Shown: positions 36,464 through 44,583 of the stretch, piece after piece
How the letters are laid out: each line of letters starts with the position of its first letter
Position numbering within the stretch: position 1 is the stretch's first letter
NCBI GenBank assembly: GCA_021780105.1
Contig: JAJXZJ010000046.1
Span: forward strand, 62,001-126,000
Origin: a bacterium
Lineage (GTDB): Bacteria > Verrucomicrobiota > Verrucomicrobiia > Limisphaerales > J093
Length of the DNA: 64,000 nucleotides
Reading direction: 5' to 3'
Notes under the pieces: generated by a model
What the model was told of the DNA's origin: nothing
Database searches by the model: none
The model's input: the letters and a program-made list of their open reading frames with translations, nothing else
Program-made: the position numbers and the translations under genes

Positions 36464-37222
36464 TATTGGTTAACCGTGACTGACATGGTCGCGGGTGGCA
36501 TCGAGGCTGGCGATGCCGGGGCTTTGCGTCTAACCACCACAAGCAAACCGTGCAAAATCGCCAGCGGGGGAGGAGGATTTCCGGGGACTTCCACGTCCAC
36601 CGGCAGCACGTCGGCCACGCCTTTGGCGCAGACGAAACTTTCTGCGAACGCACCGCCGGACAGCGCGCACGCGCCGACCGCCACGACCCGCTTGGGCGTC
36701 GGCATTGCGTCGTAAACCTTTTGCAGCGCAAACTTCATGTGATCGGTCACGGGAAACCACCAGCAGCACATCTGCGTGTCGCGGCGAGGGCGTGACGAAA
36801 AATCCCAGCCGGTGCATGTTGTAATACGGGTTGTTGAGCTGCCTGACTTCGTTGAGGCACGCGCCGCAGTCGCCGGCATCCACCACGAGGATGTGGATGG
36901 AACGCTCGAAGGGCGGGAGGAATTCATTTCGCGAGTCACGAGCGGTTGCCCATTCGCAAGTGCGTTGCCAATCCAGCGGATGTTCAACGCCGTAAGCACA
37001 ACGATAACAATGCATGCACCGGCGATAATCCACCGACACTTTCCCATCCATGTGACTCAAAGCCTGGGTGGGGCAACGATTCACCAGCGCGGCAGCCGTT
37101 GCGGCATCGAATTCGCCGCCAACCGGAAGCCCCGGCGTAACACCCGCCGCCCGCTCCGCCGCGTCGGGATACCCGGTAGTTTTGATTCCCGTGCGAATGC
37201 CTTTAATGATCCATTGGCTCAT
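36463..37222 (-). pseudogene. Set C small subunit (ferredoxin-NuoB), frameshifted and lacking a cluster ligand
   Basis: Two frames together make one protein. From 37222 it starts MSQWIIKGIRTGIKTTGYP, with one [4Fe-4S] site (NRCPTQ plus CMHCYRC) and the NuoB CxxC (GDCGACLNE), up to PSPRHADVLLV. Near 36751-36760 the sequence moves to the other frame (VTDHMKFALQKVYDAMP ... VGACALSGG ... stop at 36463). The final ligand normally in IPGCPP is asparagine here (VPGNPP, codon at 36577-36579), an independent change. Either the gene is decaying, or a single-base sequencing error adds to a real substitution. Confidence 0.75.
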
Positions 37223-37234
37223 ACCATTTACGTT

Positions 37235-37262
37235 TGGCGATTGGTGATTGGCGATTTTCTAT
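37235..37262 (-). repeat. Reiterated GATTGG/GGCGATT spacer in set C
   Basis: The 46-base gap between the set C large and small subunit genes consists of short repeated words on the plus strand (GGCGATTGGTGATTGGCGAT). It is similar in style to the CGGATTTCGGATTT spacer at 11349-11496. No promoter or terminator features are visible. Confidence 0.5.
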
Positions 37263-37268
37263 TGGGCG

Positions 37269-38849
37269 TCACCGGTCGTTCTCCGCCACAGACAGATCGA
37301 ACGTGGAGAGCATGATGGGAAAGTCCTGAAACGCGAACTTCTCCACCGCGAGGTGGAATCCGTGCCAGTTCGCAAACGAGGGTGGCACGATGCGATAACG
37401 AGCGACCCGCCCTGCGTCGTCCAGCCGCACCCAATGGAACGCCGCGCCGCGCGGGGCTTCGACCCAGCCCAGCGCTGACCCAGCACGAATTTGAATAGAC
37501 TCGCAAACGCTGCCGCTTTGCAGCGCGGCAGCCGCTTGCTCCAGGATGCGAACCGACTGCCGGGCTTCGGCAAACAGAATCCGCAGTCGCGCATAACCGT
37601 CGCCCTCGTTTTCGCTCGGCACGTCGAACTGAAAATGCTCGCAGCCTAAATACGGTTGCGCACGGCGCAAATCGTGAACGAGTCCGGACGCGCGCGCCAC
37701 CGGCCCAGCCAGGCCATAAACCTTCGCGTCCTTGAACGCGATCAAGCCGACTTCTTCCAACCGGTCCAGGAAGCTGCTGGACACGCGCAACCGCTGTTCC
37801 AGTTCATTCAGTCGTTCCAGGACTTGTTGCGACTGGGCAAGCGCGTTGCAGCAGCCGTCGTCAGACAAATCGCGCAATAATCCCCCGATGGCGAGCAGGC
37901 CAAACAAATACCGATGCCCGGTCAGTTCGCCGCAGATTCGCAACAGGTCTTCCTCCAGAATCGCCGCCTGACTGTTGGCCACGACGAGCGCGGTGGACTC
38001 GCAAATCCCTTCAATTGCGCCAGCGTGATGGCGGAGGCGTTCGAGTTCTGCTAAAAAAACACGCAAGACCCGCGCCCGCGCTGGGACATTTGCTCCGCAG
38101 ATGGTCTCGACGGCCTGACAGAAAGCCAAACCATGAGCAAAGGCCGTCGTGGCGGCGAAGCGCTCCGCCAACAGCAACACCGCGTCCACCGTTTTTCCTT
38201 CAGCCAGTTTCTCGACGGCGCGCCATTTGTAGAACAGGCGGGGAGTCGAGCGGACGACATCTTCGCCGACGGTTTCAAGCAGGAAATGAACGGATTCGAT
38301 CACGCCCGAATAAACCGGGCCGACCGGCATCACGAACGCGCCCGGTTCATGAACGATGCGCCGCGGCCGCCAGTCGGTGTCCGGCCGGCGCTGACTCAAG
38401 GCGGCGCGCGCGTCAAAACGATGGCGCATCGGCTCGACGCTCTCCTGCCAGGCGTCGTTGTGCAGGACAAAATCGCCGAGGCGGGGATGTCCTTCAAAAA
38501 CCAGACCGAACAAGTCCTCGGCTTCGCGCTCGTGCCAGTCCGCCGCGTGAACGAACTTCACAATGCTGGGGAAGGTCTTGTCGGCCAATGGCGCGGTCGC
38601 GACGACATGAACCCAACCGGCCTCGCGGTCGCCGTAAAAAATGTAGCGCAACTGCCATTCGATCGCGCTTTCCTCAACCACCAGGCCGGCGAAACTGAAA
38701 TCCTGTTCCAGGAAAAGCCAGCCGCACAATTCCGCGAGCGCGGCGTGGGCGCAGACGGCCTCGCACGCCAAACCCGTGTCGTCGAGGCGGCATTGAACCG
38801 TTCCCGGCCAGTGCTGCTCGATTTGTTGTGTCAACTCGGTCTGGTTCAT
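37269..38849 (-). CDS. Set C large subunit: NuoC-NuoD/HyfG-like fusion without nickel ligands
   Basis: A 526-residue protein. Its NuoC-like domain has DWHEREAEDLFGLVFEGHP (residues 104-122). The NuoD/HyfG part has a diverged GPVYSGVIESVHF (residues 177-189) where sets A and B keep GPVHAGIIEPGHF. Nickel-ligand equivalents are Ala232/Thr235 (AATTAFAH) and Ser520/Glu523 (DLSVAENDR). It is the most diverged of the three. The ATG at 38849 follows the antiporter by 8 bases. Confidence 0.87.
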   Translation of the reverse strand: MNQTELTQQIEQHWPGTVQCRLDDTGLACEAVCAHAALAELCGWLFLEQDFSFAGLVVEESAIEWQLRYIFYGDREAGWVHVVATAPLADKTFPSIVKFVHAADWHEREAEDLFGLVFEGHPRLGDFVLHNDAWQESVEPMRHRFDARAALSQRRPDTDWRPRRIVHEPGAFVMPVGPVYSGVIESVHFLLETVGEDVVRSTPRLFYKWRAVEKLAEGKTVDAVLLLAERFAATTAFAHGLAFCQAVETICGANVPARARVLRVFLAELERLRHHAGAIEGICESTALVVANSQAAILEEDLLRICGELTGHRYLFGLLAIGGLLRDLSDDGCCNALAQSQQVLERLNELEQRLRVSSSFLDRLEEVGLIAFKDAKVYGLAGPVARASGLVHDLRRAQPYLGCEHFQFDVPSENEGDGYARLRILFAEARQSVRILEQAAAALQSGSVCESIQIRAGSALGWVEAPRGAAFHWVRLDDAGRVARYRIVPPSFANWHGFHLAVEKFAFQDFPIMLSTFDLSVAENDR

Positions 38850-38857
38850 GGAGGGCC

Positions 38858-40354
38858 TTATTTTGTTAATGCGCCCGCCGCCAGGTTTAACAAGTCCTCC
38901 AGCGGTTTCGGCACATATACGCCCAGCACCAACACCGGCACGGCGGCCAGGACCAACGCCAGCCTGCAACTGAATGGCAGACGGAAAGATTTGATTTCCG
39001 AATTTGGACTTCCCATTTCGGACTTTGTCTCGGGGTTGTTTTCCCGCGCGCCGAAGACCATCCGGTTCAAGTGTAACAGCACGCCAAAAAAAGCGACGGC
39101 AATGAACAGCGCCAGCAGTCCGGTCGCGACATAACGCCCTTGCGTCAGACCTGCCTTGAGGATCGAAAACTCGCTCAGGAAAATCGCCAGCGGCGGGGCG
39201 CCGGCAATGGCCAACCCGCCAAAGATCAACGCGGCGCCGGCAGCGGGCGAGATACGGATGAGGCCGCGCACGGCGGCGATTTCGCGCGTTTCCACCGCCA
39301 GCAGGGCCGCGCCGGCAGCAAAGAAACAAAACGATTTGGTGACCGAGTGATTGACGATTTGCTGCATTGCGCCGTAGCCGGCCACCGAGGCCCCCAGACC
39401 CACCGCCGTCAGGATGATCCCCATGTGCTCGACAGTTGAAAACGCGAACAACCGCTTGTAGTCGCGCACTTGCAGCAACAGAAACGCGGCCGTGCCCACG
39501 GAAACCAGGCCAAGGACGAGCGCCCACGTTTCGGCATGGGAATTGGGCGCGGCGTGCATCACCGGAAAGAGACGCAGAATCACGTAGAGGATCGCCGTCG
39601 TTTCCACGCCGGAAAGGAGCGCACACACCGGTGACGGGGCCTGGCTGTGAGCGTCCGGCAGCCAGGTGTGCATGGGCACGAGTCCGGCCTTCGTTCCGAG
39701 GCCGATCAGGATCAGCACGAACGCGGTCTGCAGCAGGACCGGCGGCATTGTCGGCGCGGCGGCAATCAGTCCGGTCCAGGTGTAGGCGTGGTCGGTGCCC
39801 GTCGCCTGCATGGCGGCGAACAGAACCAGAAAGCCAAACAGCGCCATGCCCGCCCCCATGAGCGAGAGCACCACGTATTTCCATGCCGCTTCCAACGCCG
39901 CGTGCGTGTTCTCGAACGAGACGAGCAAGGCCGAACACAGCGTCGTCAACTCGACCACAATCCATACCAACGTCGGCTCCGCCATCACCGGAACCGCCAG
40001 CATCGAAAAGAGGAACAGGTTGTAGTTTGCGTAATAGAGTCGCAGCCGGCCGGGCGAGCAGGAATCGTGTGCCATGTAGCCAAAGGAGAAAATGGCGGCC
40101 GTGGTCCCGACCAGCGCAATCAGCAGCACAATCAGCGCGCTCAAGCCGTCCACGGCGATCCATTTCAACATGCCGGCGTGAACTGCGCTCACGACGGCTT
40201 GCCCTGCCGTAAGCTGCGAAGCCATCCAGAGGGCCAGAATGAGATTCGCTGCGCACGCCACGACCGTCACCCCCGGCGCCCAGCGACGATTGGCCGGAAT
40301 GCAAACCAAGGCGGTGGCCACGAGCGGCACCAGCAGAATCAGGAGGACACTCAT
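38858..40354 (-). CDS. Set C HyfF/NuoN-like antiporter subunit
   Basis: A 498-residue Mrp/NuoN-type protein with about 14 helices. Conserved ion-path residues are Glu in TLVWIVVELTTLCSALLVS, Lys and His in GLGTKAGLVPMHTWLPDAH, and Lys in VRDYKRLFAFSTVEHMG. Between the last two helices a hydrophilic insert, ETKSEMGSPNSEIKSF, is encoded by the same CCGAATTTGGACTT-type repeat seen in operon spacers (38985-39035), so a repeat seems to have been absorbed in frame. The start overlaps the HyfE-like stop (ATGA). Confidence 0.88.
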   Translation of the reverse strand: MSVLLILLVPLVATALVCIPANRRWAPGVTVVACAANLILALWMASQLTAGQAVVSAVHAGMLKWIAVDGLSALIVLLIALVGTTAAIFSFGYMAHDSCSPGRLRLYYANYNLFLFSMLAVPVMAEPTLVWIVVELTTLCSALLVSFENTHAALEAAWKYVVLSLMGAGMALFGFLVLFAAMQATGTDHAYTWTGLIAAAPTMPPVLLQTAFVLILIGLGTKAGLVPMHTWLPDAHSQAPSPVCALLSGVETTAILYVILRLFPVMHAAPNSHAETWALVLGLVSVGTAAFLLLQVRDYKRLFAFSTVEHMGIILTAVGLGASVAGYGAMQQIVNHSVTKSFCFFAAGAALLAVETREIAAVRGLIRISPAAGAALIFGGLAIAGAPPLAIFLSEFSILKAGLTQGRYVATGLLALFIAVAFFGVLLHLNRMVFGARENNPETKSEMGSPNSEIKSFRLPFSCRLALVLAAVPVLVLGVYVPKPLEDLLNLAAGALTK

Positions 40355-41064
40355 GTGCCCACCCCCTTGTCTGTCGCCACTTCGGGAGCGGACTCTTTCA
40401 AGCTCGCGAGTTCTCCGACCGCCGTCGTGCCGACGTGCTTTTGAACCGCGCGGGTCAGCACGCCCATGATGAAAACAATGATCAGGCCATCCGTGGCGAT
40501 GGCGAGTTCGACCAGCAACGGCAGATTCCGCGCGATGGCAATGCCGGCAAAGAACGCGCCGTTCTCCATCGCCAGCAACCCCATCAGCAGCGGCACCGCC
40601 TCGCGCCGCACCGTCAGCGTGTAAGCGCCCAGCAGCAGGCCCGCGATGCCAACCGGCACGTTCGGCCCGCGAAATTCCGGCGCCACCGCGTCCAGCAGAG
40701 GAACCGCCAGGAAGTAGGACAGCACCGCCAGGGCGAGGGCGATCAGCAACGTGGTCGGAATGTTCAGGGCCTGGTCAATTTCGCGCCGCGTGTAAATCTC
40801 CGCCGGCGATGTGCGGCGCAGCAGCCACGGGACAATGATGAGCTTGCTGATCACGTTCACCAGCGCCACACCGTAAAGGTGCGCCGTGTGATGCCGCAGT
40901 CCCAGCAGGAGCGCGGAAGCCGCGAGCAACAGCGATTGCGTGATGAACAGGTTCAAACAACCCCGCGCCTGCCGCATCGCCACCATCCCGAACGCCGTCA
41001 GCAGGAACAACCCTCCCGCGAGCGCGTTCAGATTCACCAGCAGTTGGCTTGTGGCTTCGCTCAT
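40351..41064 (-). CDS. Set C HyfE/NuoK-like membrane subunit
   Basis: A 237-residue HyfE homologue with six or seven helices. The NuoK-like part reads GLLAMENGAFFAGIAIARN and LVELAIATDGLIIVFIMGVL, keeping the buried Glu next to Asn-Gly. It has a longer hydrophilic tail than sets A and B (about 25 extra residues, HVGTTAVGELASLKESAPEV). It lies 6 bases after the HyfC-like gene. Confidence 0.87.
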   Translation of the reverse strand: MSEATSQLLVNLNALAGGLFLLTAFGMVAMRQARGCLNLFITQSLLLAASALLLGLRHHTAHLYGVALVNVISKLIIVPWLLRRTSPAEIYTRREIDQALNIPTTLLIALALAVLSYFLAVPLLDAVAPEFRGPNVPVGIAGLLLGAYTLTVRREAVPLLMGLLAMENGAFFAGIAIARNLPLLVELAIATDGLIIVFIMGVLTRAVQKHVGTTAVGELASLKESAPEVATDKGVGT

Positions 41065-41070
41065 GTTGTT

Positions 41071-42021
41071 TCAGGGCAGAAACACCTGCGCGATCATCGC
41101 CGCCACGGAGGTGATGAACGCCGCACCCAAAAACTCGGCGATGCGGAAGAGGCGCAGCTTGGACAGCGACGATTCAATGACCACCATCACCAGCACCAGA
41201 CAGAAAATCTTGAACAGCACCAAGGGGATCGCGACCAGCACCGCGCCTAGATTTTGTTCATGTGCAAGTCCCCACGGCATGACCAGCACGTTGAGGAAGA
41301 TGCACATCAGCACGAACAGTTTCATCTGCCCGCCCCACTTCATCAGGGCGAATCCGCGTCCGGAGTATTCGAGCGACTTCGATTCATCAATCATCGCCAA
41401 TTCGAAATGGCCGGTCGGGTTGTCCACGGGAATGCGTCCGCCTTCGGCCAGAATCAACATCAGAAACGCCAGCACGAGCAGCACGTGGGACGGCATGAAG
41501 AAGTTCGCCGGCGGCGTCACCCATTTCTCCTGCACGATGTAGGGAATGGTCGAGCCGGCCACGAACGAGACGGTGAAGAAGACAATCATGAACACCGGCT
41601 CGGCGAGAAAACCGACCATCCGCGTGCGGCTTGCCCCGATGGGACCGTAGGGGTTGGCGGTGTCCACCGCCGCCAGCGTCGCGAAAAAACCGCCCAGCGA
41701 CAGCACGAAGCCGCCGCCGAGCATGTCGCCCATGAACGCGAAATAGAGCGGATAATTCGTCAGCACCGGAATCAACAGGGTCACAAAAATCGGCGCGACG
41801 AAAACGAGGTAAGGTGTGAACCGGAAAATCCACGAACTTTCTTCCGAGACGATTTCGCCCTTGTGAAACAGCTTCCACAAATCGCGATAGGGCTGGAAGA
41901 TGCTCGGCCCGCGTTTGGACTGCACCATTTCCTTGAACCGGCTCAACACCCCGGACACGAGCGGCGCGAAGGCCATGACCACCAGCACTTGAATCAGATT
42001 GAAGAGGATTCGATGGCACAT
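41071..42021 (-). CDS. Set C HyfC/NuoH-like membrane subunit
   Basis: A 316-residue NuoH/HycD homologue. It begins with LVSGVLSRFKEMVQSKRGPS and has the central LAEGGRIPVDNPTGHFELAM with the conserved acidic loop, then ESKSLEYSGRGFALMKWGG and a KLRLFRIAEFLG ending. It is the first set C gene and starts 23 bases after the DUF190 gene's end, with no terminator between them. That places the complex on the fluoride-riboswitch transcript. Confidence 0.9.
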   Translation of the reverse strand: MCHRILFNLIQVLVVMAFAPLVSGVLSRFKEMVQSKRGPSIFQPYRDLWKLFHKGEIVSEESSWIFRFTPYLVFVAPIFVTLLIPVLTNYPLYFAFMGDMLGGGFVLSLGGFFATLAAVDTANPYGPIGASRTRMVGFLAEPVFMIVFFTVSFVAGSTIPYIVQEKWVTPPANFFMPSHVLLVLAFLMLILAEGGRIPVDNPTGHFELAMIDESKSLEYSGRGFALMKWGGQMKLFVLMCIFLNVLVMPWGLAHEQNLGAVLVAIPLVLFKIFCLVLVMVVIESSLSKLRLFRIAEFLGAAFITSVAAMIAQVFLP

Positions 42022-42044
42022 GGCGGGTTTCCTGGTGGGTTTGT

Positions 42045-42826
<782 letters not shown>

Positions 42827-42860
42827 AAAAAAACCTACCGACACCACTGGTTTCGGTAGG
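42827..42860 (-). terminator. Riboswitch-controlled intrinsic terminator before crcB
   Basis: An 8-bp perfect stem (CCTACCGA at 42853-42860 with TCGGTAGG at 42834-42841) around an 11-nt loop that can form an inner ACC/GGT pair, followed by seven T directly before the crcB ATG. Its 5' arm uses the CUACC bases that follow the aptamer's conserved GAUAACUCC. Ligand-stabilised aptamer folding would therefore compete with it, the usual ON-switch design of fluoride riboswitches. Confidence 0.85.
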
Positions 42861-42926
42861 AGTTATCAGCTCTGAAGCGATTCAGGCGGTTGACTCGCAG
42901 CGCGAGTTGGCAAACTCCATTGCCTG
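42853..42926 (-). ncRNA. Fluoride riboswitch (crcB motif)
   Basis: On the minus strand the leader reads GGCAAUGGAGUUUGCC (stem GGCA/UGCC, loop AUGGAGUU), an inserted hairpin (ACUCGC/GCGAGU), then CAACCGCCUGAA, UUCAGAGCUGAUAACUCCU. This matches the crcB-motif layout: an AUGG-containing hairpin loop whose GGAGU pairs with the downstream ACUCC as a pseudoknot, an AACCGCC segment, and CUGAU before ACUCCUAC. The A in GAUAACUCC differs from the more usual GAUGACUCC. It ends in the terminator stem. Confidence 0.85.
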
Positions 42927-42936
42927 TCTGGCTGGA

Positions 42937-42965
42937 ATGCTACTGTCCGCACGGGACCAAGGCAA
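42937..42965 (-). promoter_or_regulatory. Candidate promoter for the fluoride-riboswitch transcript
   Basis: TTGCCT at 42960-42965 and TAGCAT at 42937-42942, with exactly 17 bases between them, match sigma70 boxes at four of six positions each. Transcription would start just before the aptamer (about 42930). It lies in the 66-base gap after DUF190 copy 2, so the riboswitch transcript can start independently of the upstream crcB pair. Confidence 0.5.
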
Positions 42966-42990
42966 GCTTTTTGGCGACAAAACCTGCGGT

Positions 42991-43350
42991 TCAGGTCTTC
43001 GCTGGTTCCGCGGAGCTGACAATTCCGCGATACTCGATCACCCGCACTTTCTCCAGCGTCACCAGACCGCCGCCCATCATTTCGTCGAGCACGGGGAGGA
43101 AGACGTTGATGTTTTCTTCGCTGTCAGCGATCTCGATCACCATCGGGAGGTCGAAGGAGAGCCGCAGGATTTTCGCCGTGTGGAGGCGGCTGGTTTTGCC
43201 GAAACCCATCGGCCCGCGCAGCACGGTGGCGCCGGCGAGGTGGAGTTCGCGGGCCTTGAGCACGATGGCTTCGTAGAGCGGCCGGCCCTGCCAGCGGTCG
43301 CTTTCGCCAATAAAAATCCGCAACAAGACGGCTTCGTGGGGGAGATGCAT
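42991..43350 (-). CDS. DUF190 protein, copy 2 (intact)
   Basis: A 119-residue PII-like DUF190 protein: [60 protein letters not shown], then LPMVIEIADSEENINVFLPV and [15 protein letters not shown]. It is the intact counterpart of the broken copy at 42045. It is encoded 1 base after crcB copy 2, the normal pairing. A role in regulating or assisting CrcB is suggested by the constant neighbourhood; no function is proven from sequence. Confidence 0.88.
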   Translation of the reverse strand: MHLPHEAVLLRIFIGESDRWQGRPLYEAIVLKARELHLAGATVLRGPMGFGKTSRLHTAKILRLSFDLPMVIEIADSEENINVFLPVLDEMMGGGLVTLEKVRVIEYRGIVSSAEPAKT

Positions 43351-43351
43351 G

Positions 43352-43750
43352 TCAGTGGCCTTTGGGTGAATTGAGGTAAAGCGCCAGCAGGTGGCCGAGC
43401 CACACGGCGAGGAGGCAGAACACGACGGAACTGACGACGTTCACGCCGGCCTTGAACCATTCGCCGTCGCCAGCCAGATTAAGTGTTTGCAGGCTGAACG
43501 ACGAAAACGTGGTGTAGCCGCCGCAAACGCCCATCATGAAGAACGTTCGAAAACCCGCCGGGGCGAGCCAGCGGCCGTCGGGTCCGGTGACCGCGGCGAA
43601 CAACCCGATGATGAACGAGCCGGTGATATTGATGACCAACGTGCCCCACGGAAACGTGCCGCCGCGCCAGTTCGCAATCGCGCCGGAAAGCCAGAACCGG
43701 AGCACGCTGCCCAGCGCGCCACCGGTCGCCACCCAGAGGTAATTTCGCAT
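43352..43750 (-). CDS. crcB: Fluoride channel CrcB/Fluc, copy 2
   Basis: A 132-residue CrcB: GGALGSVLRFWLSGAIAN, FPWGTLVINITGSFIIG (pore Asn) and GVCGGYTTFSSFSLQTLN. It is closely related to copy 1, so the crcB-DUF190 pair was duplicated in tandem. No riboswitch is seen upstream (43751-43813), and no clear promoter. Copy 1 and copy 2 could form homo- or heterodimers; organisms with two copies are known. Confidence 0.95.
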   Translation of the reverse strand: MRNYLWVATGGALGSVLRFWLSGAIANWRGGTFPWGTLVINITGSFIIGLFAAVTGPDGRWLAPAGFRTFFMMGVCGGYTTFSSFSLQTLNLAGDGEWFKAGVNVVSSVVFCLLAVWLGHLLALYLNSPKGH

Positions 43751-43813
43751 AGCCCGCGCCAGAAAATGACACGTCACCGCCCCCAATCCAGCAGAAAATC
43801 GGGTTTGCCGGGG

Positions 43814-44146
43814 TCAGCTCCGGAGCACTTGCCGCGCAACGAGCGCGGCCAGCACGACGAACGGCAGCAGGCAGAGAAGCGTCCAGCGGCGGGTGCCGCG
43901 CGACGCCGGCCGGCCGTCCAGAAAGGAAACGCCGAGCAGCACGAGCGCGGCCAGCCCCATCACGAGGCACACGCTCGTGGCCATGACCGAACCCAGCACC
44001 GCGGGCGCGTCCGCCGCGGACCCGCCGGCAAGCGCCAGCGGCCACACCAGCAATCCCGCCGCGCCGGAGAGCGCCGCGCTGGCAAGGGCGCCGGCGGCGG
44101 ACAGGCTGGTCGGCGGCCGTGGACTTGGTTGGCCGGGGTCAATCAT
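43814..44146 (-). CDS. Small membrane protein of unknown function
   Basis: A 110-residue protein with three predicted membrane helices (ALASAALSGAAGLLVWPLAL, VCLVMGLAALVLLGVSFL, WTLLCLLPFVVLAALVA) and a Pro/Ser-rich N-terminus. No family is recognised. It is divergent from xseB, and the crcB copy 2 start lies 63 bases downstream of its stop, so it could be cotranscribed with crcB. The start is not supported by a clear ribosome-binding site. Confidence 0.45.
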   Translation of the reverse strand: MIDPGQPSPRPPTSLSAAGALASAALSGAAGLLVWPLALAGGSAADAPAVLGSVMATSVCLVMGLAALVLLGVSFLDGRPASRGTRRWTLLCLLPFVVLAALVARQVLRS

Positions 44147-44294
44147 CTGGGCAACGTTGGTTGTTGTCGTGGCGGACAGGTGGATTCTCGTCCGCAGCCG
44201 GCCGCCGGTCAATCGTTACTTCCTCGCGGGCGCGGCCGCGACAGACGCGCTAAACCTCTGGACGCAGGGGACTGATTTTACTAGGTTTCGGCGG

Positions 44295-44573
44295 ATGTCG
44301 AAAGCAGCCAAAGCTTCGGTGGCCGCTGGTGCGGCCGGCGCGGAGGTGTCCTTTGAAGAGGCGCTGAAGCAACTGGAGACCATCGTCGCGGCCATGGAAG
44401 CCGGCGACCTGCCGCTGGAAACGATGCTGGACCGTTACGAAGCCGGCACCCGGCTGGCGGAAATCTGCCAGGCCAAGCTGGCCGCGGCCGAACTGAAGAT
44501 TCAGCAATTGGAAAAGCGGGCGGACGGTTCGCTGACGCTCAAACCAGTGATGCCGGACGAAGCTGAAGCGTAA
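44295..44573 (+). CDS. xseB: Exodeoxyribonuclease VII small subunit
   Basis: A 92-residue XseB with the core signature FEEALKQLETIVAAMEAGDL, LETMLDRYEAG and LCQAKL-like CQAKLAAAELKIQQLEK. It partners with XseA to degrade single-stranded DNA. The N-terminal 17 residues (KAAKASVAAGAAGAE) are an Ala-rich extension. The stop is 10 bases before dxs, a pairing seen in many bacteria where xseB precedes isoprenoid genes. xseA is not in the window. Confidence 0.9.
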   Translation: MSKAAKASVAAGAAGAEVSFEEALKQLETIVAAMEAGDLPLETMLDRYEAGTRLAEICQAKLAAAELKIQQLEKRADGSLTLKPVMPDEAEA

Positions 44574-44583
44574 CGAAGCTTAA

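Noticed and set aside
36463-37222. Programmed ribosomal frameshift in the set C small-subunit gene
   Set aside because: No clear slippery heptamer with downstream structure is visible, and sets A and B encode this protein in one frame; decay or sequencing error is simpler.
5773-42021. Three functional [NiFe] hydrogenases or formate hydrogenlyases
   Set aside because: All nickel-ligand cysteines are replaced in each large subunit, and no formate dehydrogenase or hydrogenase maturation genes are present.
34319-42021. DAB-type bicarbonate transporter or Mrp antiporter
   Set aside because: No DabA (DUF2309) gene and no MrpE/F/G genes; instead NuoCD and ferredoxin-NuoB subunits are present.
43751-43813. 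A second fluoride riboswitch upstream of crcB copy 2
   Set aside because: The conserved AUGG hairpin and CUGAU-ACUCC elements are absent on the minus strand.
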